Source: Chrysopilus asiliformis
Taxonomy: Eukaryota; Arthropoda; Insecta; Diptera; Rhagionidae
DNA length: 64,000 nucleotides
Assembly (NCBI GenBank): GCA_964034945.1
Contig: OZ035962.1
Coordinates: 68,772,274-68,836,273, forward strand
Reading direction: 5' to 3'
The first letter of the stretch is position 1, and the number at the start of each line of letters is the position of its first letter. This document shows, piece by piece, positions 57,011 to 64,000 of the stretch. The notes under the pieces are model-generated. The model did not search any database and was not told the origin of the DNA. It saw only the letters and a program-made list of their open reading frames with translations. A program made the translations under genes and the position numbers.

Positions 57011-59100
57011 CGCGAAGCATCTCCTATTATGTTATAAATTAGTGTTCCATGCTTAATGTGACCAAAAGCAAGATACATATTAAGGATTATAACACTTCTA
57101 TTTTTGTAATTAATTTAAATTTATCACAGTTTGTGCTCGTCCATAATAAAAGGACGTCACACAGTTAAGAGGGTGGGGTAGTGTCATCGCGGTATACAAA
57201 ACTCGCCAAAAGCGAATCCCTTCCGGTTTAAATATGCAAAAATTAGTGCGACAAAAAACCCGCAATGTCCTATTCGAAATTCAATATCCTTTCCTCAACA
57301 AACTGAAAAATATTTCACAATGTTTCCAGAAACAAGATTTCGTAACTTTTATGACGGTTCCAAATGAGAATAATATTATTCTAATGTCAGAAAATTGAAT
57401 TTAAATTTCTAGCCCCACCAAATTTGATGTTGAAGTTTAAGGTTTAAACTTTTTTATGCTATATTCTTGTTATAGGAGCCTTGATTCACATAATGAGAAT
57501 TTTGCAAACTTCAGATAATGCAAATAAATAAAATTTCACCAACAATTAGTACGCAGCAGAATTTTTTATTTAATTTTGACCTTTTGAACAGAGAATGAGT
57601 TTTTTTAACATTATTCGAAAACCAAATTTACCAAAAACAATAAAACTTTCTTGCAAAAAGTCGTCTTGACACATTGTACGCACTGAAAGGTTGGTTTTAA
57701 CAATTTTAACAATTTATTAAATAGATACAAAAAACCGAGACGACATTTCAGGGCAAAAGGTTTAAACAATTTTCAGGCGAAATCATAAATTAAAGATGTC
57801 TAAGGCTAACCCTTAGCTATCGGCTGAATGCCTCATTTACCATTAAGTAAACGTTTGAATTTTCCACTTTCTAGTATCAGTCAACCTGTTTTACTTTACT
57901 ATCTCTGTAAAACGCCCAAAGGTAAATTTTCTTGCCACCCAAGACACAAAAACCAAATGATATCCTACTAGCTGTTGTTTTATAGGTATGGGTCGAGTTT
58001 TGGGACATTCCCGTAGTACGACGACCCATCAAAGAATCAAACATCTTGTTCTATCAAATTATGAAATCTTAAAGGACAACCCCCAAGGCGAAACGGTTAT
58101 TTATTCTTCTTTATTGCCGATTCACCTCACCTTTTTCAGGACAAAGAATCATAGCCATTAACCAACGAACTTCTAACCCTTTTTCTTCGACCATCACAGG
58201 AAGGAAAAACTTTTTATGGTTCTTTTATTCTCTGTTTCTACAGCTGTTGTTGTTCTTTGTTTGATTTGAAGGAAAAGTTAAAGTGACATTTTTGTTGAGA
58301 CCTGCCCGTACGCTGGAGCCCTCTTGACTCCGTTAACATTGAAATATTGTAATGTTATACTACATATGAGTATATTTAGGATCTGACTATTTTTAGGAAG
58401 CAGTCCTTCACAATCCGCAATCAATAAGTATTTCTTATCAATAATATTCGATACATAAATGATGACCCTTGTTAACAGAGTTTAAAACTTGTTTAAACTG
58501 TTTGTATGGTGTGTAATTGTATTTCAGTATATTTTGAATACTGTGTAATATTGCTTTCTTCTCTTTAGAATAATGTAAACATCCCCTCGTTAAATATCTA
58601 CAAAACTTTTTTCAGGTTTCATTCTTAATTTCGGCCATTCAACATTTATGTACATTGGTAGTTGTTTTAGGATTAAATTTAAACAGAATATTTGTATTAA
58701 GATGAGATTGTTTTTTAGTACAATAAATCTTCCATATTCAAAATTGAGTTATCATTCACATAAAAATCATATTCAAGACCATATAATTTTTAAATTTATT
58801 TGACATAAAAATCATATTCGTGACCCTATTAATTATACATTGTTCCAAAAATGTCTCAGAATATTATGTTGTCAGAATTTTTTTGAGATCTTGTGCAAAA
58901 ATGCTTGGAAAAAATGTGTCATTTTGATGGCAGGCGATGAAAAAAAATCCAATTTATGTCGAGATGAGATTCACATAAGTAGTGTCAAAAATGAAAAGTG
59001 AGAAGTGAAGTGAACAACAGATATAGATATTTCGAACACACTAAATAAACACTTCATTGGTCAAAATCAAAATTATTGTACTGATAACGCAGACTCAGAT
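57011..59100. other. Sequence without a recognisable gene
   Basis: AT-rich. TTTTGGGACATTCCCG at about 58001 repeats a phrase at 56793, so repeat fragments are present. No genes. Confidence 0.5.
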
Positions 59101-59935
59101 TTTAATTATTTTAACACAGTAAAGGAGATTGCTTTGAATTTAACGACGATGACCCCATCTAATTCGTAAGAAGTAGTAGAAATTATTTCTAACTTAAAAA
59201 ACGGATATAGTTCTGGATATGATAATGTGTGCTCTAACATACTTAAAGCGAATAAGTCCATTTTTGCAAAATTAATTAATAAACTCTTCCTGCTGATTAT
59301 TGATTCGGGAGTATACCCCAGCAAACTGAAGATCCAAAAAGTTATACCGATTTTTAAATCTGGGATCCATCAAACCCTGCGAATTATCGGCCCATATCAC
59401 TTGTCCCCACGATTGGTAAAGTGGTTGAAAAATTAATCGCGAATAGACTGAGTAAGTTTCTATATGACATGGACTTTTTCTTCTTGCATCAATATGGGTT
59501 CAGGCAAGGATCTATGTCTACTAATTGGGCTAAGGATCTGGTACCAACTCAGCGATAGCCCAATTAGTAGACATAGTTTGTGCAAGTTTTAATGAGAAGC
59601 ACATTGTAGGAGGATTATTCTTGGACTTGCAAAAAGCTTTTGATAGTATAGATCACACAATTTTGTTAAAAAAAATAGAAAAATATGGTGTACGAGGTGT
59701 AACCTTACGAGTTGTTCACTCCTACTAAACTGACAGATTTCAGTTTGTCAGATACAATAAACATGACAGTGTATATAGTTTGATAACTCGTGGTGTGCCG
59801 CAGGGGAGTGTGTTAGGTCGATTGTTATTTCTAATTTATATAAATGATTTGGGTAATTTATCTCTCAATGGGAAAGTATTAAGTTTCGCGGACGACACTA
59901 AGACAGTATATGAACTCCTACTCCAATTTTTTAAA
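59101..59935 (+). pseudogene. LINE reverse transcriptase remnant (jockey/CR1-like)
   Basis: Order of motifs: IISNLKNGYSSGYDNVCSNI (pre-finger region), IPIFKSG, then after a frameshift near 59362 NYRPISLVPTIGKVVEKLI, QYGFRQGS, then motif A FLDLQKAFDSID (59620-59655), motif B GVPQGSVLG (59790-59820) and motif C SFADDT (59880-59900). These are the catalytic aspartates of non-LTR reverse transcriptases. There is a stop in SY*TDRFQF, an inverted duplication at 59506-59530, and loss of everything after motif C, including thumb and 3' end; no endonuclease domain was found upstream. It is a dead, truncated copy. The full protein would copy its own RNA into the genome. Confidence 0.88.
59506..59575. 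repeat. Local inverted duplication within the LINE remnant
   Basis: ATGTCTACTAATTGGGCTA on the left is the inverse of TAGCCCAATTAGTAGACAT, which belongs to the normal frame (SAIAQLVDIV). GGATCT flanks the inserted piece on both sides. Confidence 0.8.
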
Positions 59936-60765
59936 GTTTTTGATTTTTTTTTAGTTAGTTTAATAAAAAACTGTTGTTCGCGGTGAAATACTTTAAAGTG
60001 ATAAAATTCAGCAGCGTTTTTTTAAAGAAGAAAATATCGCGAAAACAAAAAAAGAAGACATTGCATGGAAGAATTGAAGTTAAGGAGACCTAACTCTACA
60101 AATCAACATTAAGGATGATGGCAGGTCAACTTGAGATTGATATGAATGAAGTGAAACCGTTTGTAACGAAATGTGATACATTTTTCTATTAAAAACTTGA
60201 TGAATTTTCGTTGGAAAGCAAAACCAACTGTTTATGTGTATTTTAGAAACCTCCATGTGTCTTCTACTTCGATTGTTGATATTCAATCCTACTTTTGCAC
60301 GCAGTTTTTAATCAAAGAAATAATAGGGTAAGGTACAGAAAACAGCCTCGGTGGGATAGATGCCCGAGGCGTAAATCTGCTAAACTAAACTATCTGGAGC
60401 GGCTATAAATGTTTACAAAATTACAAACAAGAACGATGCCCCATATGAACTGTTTAACAGCTTTTTAAAAAAATGAATTGTAGCAACCAATGGCTGAATA
60501 TGTTTTGTTTTGTCAAAAAATGTTTACATGGCAACTAATTAATAGCTAATTTCAGACGTACAAATAAATAGTAATTTGTCAAGTGATATTTAAAAAAATC
60601 GAAAAAATATCTATCCGTGCCAAGGAGGATAGTTGCGCCAGTTTTGGGTACGGATAGATACCCATAGAGGATAGATGCCCCATTTAGTCTTAATTTTAAT
60701 ATGGATGGATGCCATATAGAAATTGTAGTAAAAGAAACAATTTTACACTAAAATTTAACATTTTA
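59936..60765. other. Sequence with dispersed GGATAGATGCC repeats
   Basis: GGGATAGATGCCCGAGG (60354), GGATAGTTGCGCC (60627), GGATAGATACCC (60651), GGATAGATGCCCC (60669) recur. They are probably remains of an inverted-repeat element. No genes. Confidence 0.45.
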
Positions 60766-61193
60766 AGGCTAGTACTGTAACACAGCGAAACGAAAAAATT
60801 TTTGGAGAAAAATCAGTTGGTTTGATCGGCTTCCGATGTTCACCAAGAGATGTCAGACACAATTTCTCCACATTTTTCGCATCTGAAAAGAACGCCCTGA
60901 GGCATTCTTTTCGCACGAAATAATGACAGTTCAAACCAGCTGATTGTGATTTGATATTTCGGTGACAAAAAAATAGATGGTATGTACAATATTTATATTT
61001 AATTTGAATAAATAAGCGAGAAAACCTTTGTTTTTTTTATTACAAATGCTTTACAAATGCTTTTTTTAGTATACGAAACGCAAACACAAAATGACAATTC
61101 AAATGTCTCCAAAATCTCCAAAGCGAAAATTTTCGCAGTCGATTAATGCCCAGATTTTTTCGTTTTCGTTTCGCTGTGTTACAGTACTAGCCT
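60766..61193. mobile_element. Harbinger-like MITE (428 bp), TTA duplication
   Basis: The inverted ends AGGCTAGTACTGTAACACAG and CTGTGTTACAGTACTAGCCT are extended by CGAAACGAAAA. TTA lies at 60763-60765 and 61194-61196. Confidence 0.9.
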
Positions 61194-61260
61194 TTACTGA
61201 CCGTCATTCGGAGTTTGAACAGAAAAATTCGCGAAAGTGCTGTGAACGAAGTAAAGTCTT

Positions 61261-61760
61261 AAGGTAGAAATACACAACGAGAGACTTTGGTCTCTGGTCT
61301 CCAGGGTACAAAAGGCAAAAATCTCCAAAGTGTATACACGATCACAGACATTTAAGTCTGGAGATCAAAAAATAGATCTCCGGAGACGTTTACTACAAAG
61401 TCTCTAAAAGCAAAGTCTCTGGAATGCATACACGACGCAGGTATCTCGTCTCCAAGCATAACAACAATGTCACTAATCTAAAATATAAAATAAGTAAAAA
61501 CACTTTTTTCTTTATAAAAACTGACCTTTAATCTCAAAACAACGAAACAAATTCTCATTCCCACAAAACAATTTCCTGAAATGTCAAAAGTCGTCTCCGG
61601 AGACCAAGAGATAGATATCAAAACGTTTTGAAGACCGGAGACGCATTAAAGAGACTCTCTCATTAGTAGATACACGGCAAGAAACTTAAGTCTCCCAGAG
61701 ACCCTAGAGACTTGATACTTGGAGACAAATCTCCGGTCTCCGAAGTGTATACACAGGTCT
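61261..61760. repeat. Cluster of GGAGAC/GTCTCC inverted motifs
   Basis: More than fifteen GTCTC/GAGAC words in both directions, and four TAC/TATACACG-like words at 61273, 61331, 61426 and 61668. This is typical of the subterminal parts of a fold-back element; the ends are not resolved. Confidence 0.55.
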
Positions 61761-61794
61761 CTTTGTATGCAGAGGCGAAATTTTTGGTCTAAGC

Positions 61795-63146
61795 AAGACC
61801 CTCTACATACAAAGCCATGCAAAAGTTTTTCTATGTGTGCACTAGTAGTGTCAAGTAGCAACCCTACTGTCAGAATCACATGGGAAACCGTACGTAAAGT
61901 TCGATTTGTTTTCTTTGTTATAAATAATTTTATCAAGTTTTCAGAGTTTAATCGGTGGAAATATATAAAGTAAATGTGTGTAGTACTAACAATCGTTTGT
62001 GTTTTGTTTGATAATTGTGAATATAAAAAGAAATACTGCCGAAATCTTTCCTAACCTAAAAGAGGTTATTAAAGATTTTCAGTGCAACTGCAGCAATAAA
62101 AACAACTCAACAAGCTAGAATAAACGCCATTGGATAGGGCTGCGGGAAACGGATTGTCAAAGGCTGCTTATTACCAACAGATTGTATTGCACAGATAAGT
62201 AAAAATTTATTTAAAAAAGGCAGGTATTTTGCGTTTAATTTTAAGATTGATTGGCTGATCGAAGAATCCACTACAAGACTAGGAGCAGGGGCTGTGACAG
62301 GGGATGCAACATGGGCTAGGAGACTCCTGAGACTTATTTACTGCACTTTTCTGCCAAGGGTATTTCGGTTTTTTAAATATTCAATTTAACCCTTTATGGG
62401 CCAGGAAGTGCACAACAGTAAATCAATAACCATGACTTTTTTCGTTGAAAATGGTTCCAGAAAGCATTTAAAAAAGAGAACTGAACTAATTTAATAGAGG
62501 TGTAGTAAATTTTGTGATTCGTTCGTTTAATACGTGCCGTGCTGTAATTCGAAATACAAATCCACTTTGTCCGTTATTGTCATTCATTATTACAATAAAA
62601 AAGTGATTGTTTTAAATATCAGCTTAAAGTGAAATTGTGCTAAGTCCAAAATATCAAATTTTACAGAAGAGCAGAAAAAACTTGTTAAATCATTGTAATT
62701 TCCATTTCACGATAACTGAGTTTCATTTAAAGAAAACTGAGCCTAATTTAAAAAAAACTCAGTTTTTCTTAAATGAGAATTAAAATGATTTAACAAGGTT
62801 TTTTTTGCTCTTCTGTAAAATTTGATATTTTGGACTTAGCATAATTTCGGTTTAAGCTGACGATATATTTTTGAATTCCATACTCAATTTTTTTTCCATT
62901 ATATGTAAATTTGTTTTGCTTTCAAATAAAAATCATAAAATAACCAAAATGGTTTTTGTTTTCATTTTCATTTCCTCCAAATTTATTTACTAAACGATAA
63001 TATAGGAACATTATTGATATAGAACCGCAAAAAAATTCGGAAACTTCATGCCGGCGCCATGTTAGACAATTCATCAGCGACCCTACTTGGCCATGTATAT
63101 GTGGTAGTAACTCTCTTAGTGCATGGCTTTGTATGTAGAGGGTCTT
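61795..63146. mobile_element. Possible 1.35-kb element with 27-bp inverted repeats
   Basis: AAGACCCTCTACATACAAAG plus CCATGCA (61795-61821) is perfectly inverted at 63120-63146, each next to GGTCTAA. There is no transposase between, and no target duplication was found. It may instead be two fragments of one repeat in opposite orientation. Confidence 0.55.
62620..62859. mobile_element. Long-arm palindromic MITE (240 bp)
   Basis: Arms of about 95 bp start CAGCTTAAA and pair over GCTAAGTCCAAAATATCAAA and TTACAGAAGAGCA. CAG...CTG ends would suit hAT, but no 8-bp duplication is visible. Confidence 0.72.
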
Positions 63147-63456
63147 GGTCTAACCCAATAGGAAAAATTGAAGCGCTTCTTGGGGAAGCATGAACGAAGC
63201 GCTTCTTACTCGCTTCCAAAAGAAGCAGTTGGGAAGCACATCATTTACCAATAGAATTTCTATAGAAACATAAAATGTAATCGAGTAATTATTTGAATTT
63301 CAAACTGTCAAAAATATTCAATTGTTGCAAAAATTCGTAAAGGTCTGCAAGTGAATTCTTTTGGAAACATTAAGTGGTAAGTAAACAAATGTTTTAAATT
63401 ATATTACATTTATTTATGTTGAGAGGTGTACCAGGTTGGATTTCCATTTACCTGAG
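63147..63456. other. Flank of the right-edge gene candidate
   Basis: An AAGCGCTTCTT palindromic repeat at 63170-63235 (GAAGCGCTTC recurring). AAGTG|GTAAGT at 63369-63380 could be a 5' UTR donor for the next feature. Confidence 0.35.
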
Positions 63457-64000
63457 ATGGCTACAAACAATTGTGGATTTTCTAATAGACATTTTAAGAG
63501 ACTGGTTGCTGACTGGATAGAGCAATTCAACAAAATTGAGCAAGAACTAAATGATTATTCTAAGCCAGAATTGGTGAGCATTTTTAAAATATAACTATGA
63601 TTATTTCTCTATACTAATAATAAATAACACTTAACAGATATAATACATAAAAACAATAATTGGGAAACATCCTCTGGACAAATGCATGCATTTTTTTCAT
63701 GTTGATCTAATTCTAGAAATCAATTGGGACGGAAAGCAGAAAAAAATACCAATTGATTCGAAAAGATTATTTTCTTCATTTGTTTACGGTTAGTAATAAA
63801 TTTTACTGAATTATTAAGTAATAAATATTGTAAATACTGAATTTATGAAGTAGAAAAAAAGTTAATTTTTTAAGACTTCACTAAACAATTTTTTTTGTTT
63901 CCAACAGAAGCACTAAGTATGAAAATTTTGGATTCGAGGACTTCAAAGACGCAATGGTACTGGGCTTCAGAACAGAAAAAATAAATCATATAAGGTTACA
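63457..64000 (+). CDS. Possible small multi-exon gene, partial (unknown)
   Basis: ATG at 63457 opens 39 codons, MATNNCGFSNRHFKRLVADW then IEQFNKIEQELNDYSKPEL, a hydrophilic helix-like segment, up to a good donor TTG|GTGAGC at 63574. Further coding-like pieces follow: KHPLDKCMHFFHVDLILEIN or YQLIRKDYFLHLFT (63650-63788, two frames) before GTTAGT, and after TTTCCAACAG at 63907 either EALSMKILDSRTSKTQWYWA or STKYENFGFEDFKDAMVLGF. The first AG (63637) leads to an immediate stop in frame; a later AG (63716) keeps it open. The pieces do not join into one certain frame, so this may be a pseudogene or a transposon gene. I do not recognise the family. Confidence 0.3.

Noticed and set aside
61719..61973. 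84-residue frame and its minus-strand partner
   Set aside because: It overlaps the GTCTCC repeat cluster and the 27-bp inverted repeat; no domain recognised.

Overview
The window is AT-rich eukaryotic DNA, most likely from an insect and probably a fly. The evidence is a spliced adenylyl cyclase gene with an intron of about 28 kb, a vertumnana-like mariner, Helitron and DINE-like repeats, and many small inverted-repeat transposons. Nothing bacterial is present: no operons, ribosomal RNA, tRNA or CRISPR arrays.

The main host gene lies on the minus strand. It is the 5' half of a membrane adenylyl cyclase of the ADCY2/4/7 type; in Drosophila the likely counterpart is Ac76E. Six coding exons (32865-32802, 5020-4881, 4792-4610, 2235-2110, 1926-1732, 1353-1138) join in frame with GT-AG splice sites. 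They give 308 residues: a short acidic N-terminus, six membrane helices, the linker, and the start of the C1 catalytic domain. The rest of the gene lies to the left of the window. Its first exons and promoter would lie to the right of 32.9 kb; the only weak candidate is the GC-richer stretch at 51.09-51.49 kb.

Almost everything else is transposons, many with boundaries set by target-site duplications (TSDs) or by a second copy that shows the empty site. In the first cyclase introns and at 9.0 kb are Harbinger-like MITEs with 3-bp TTA/TAA-type duplications, a hAT element (6.87-7.74 kb) and a BED-finger fragment of a hAT transposase (9.5 kb). From 11 to 24 kb lie DINE-like elements, a Helitron with a 122-bp satellite (18.0-19.8 kb), a 1.47-kb hAT element (19.9-21.4 kb), and a hAT MITE nested in a TTAA MITE (22.8-23.5 kb). 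At 26.9-28.2 kb is a complete mariner with perfect 29-bp inverted ends, a TA duplication and an uninterrupted 349-residue transposase. Next comes a solo LTR (28.32-29.50 kb) with a 5-bp duplication and a 60-bp minisatellite open on both strands.

From 33 to 54 kb there are more Helitrons, one carrying a palindromic 177-bp satellite (38.7-40.5 kb), nested TTAA MITEs, and one DINE-like element inserted in reverse inside another (51.8-52.9 kb). From 55 to 64 kb there is a structured region with three adjacent hairpins that share a pentaloop, a dead LINE reverse transcriptase with a small template-switch scar, further MITEs, and a possible small gene at the right edge. I found no clearly new biological system. 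The most unusual items are the palindromic Helitron array, the hairpin triplet, the double-strand-open LTR minisatellite and the density of datable nested insertions.
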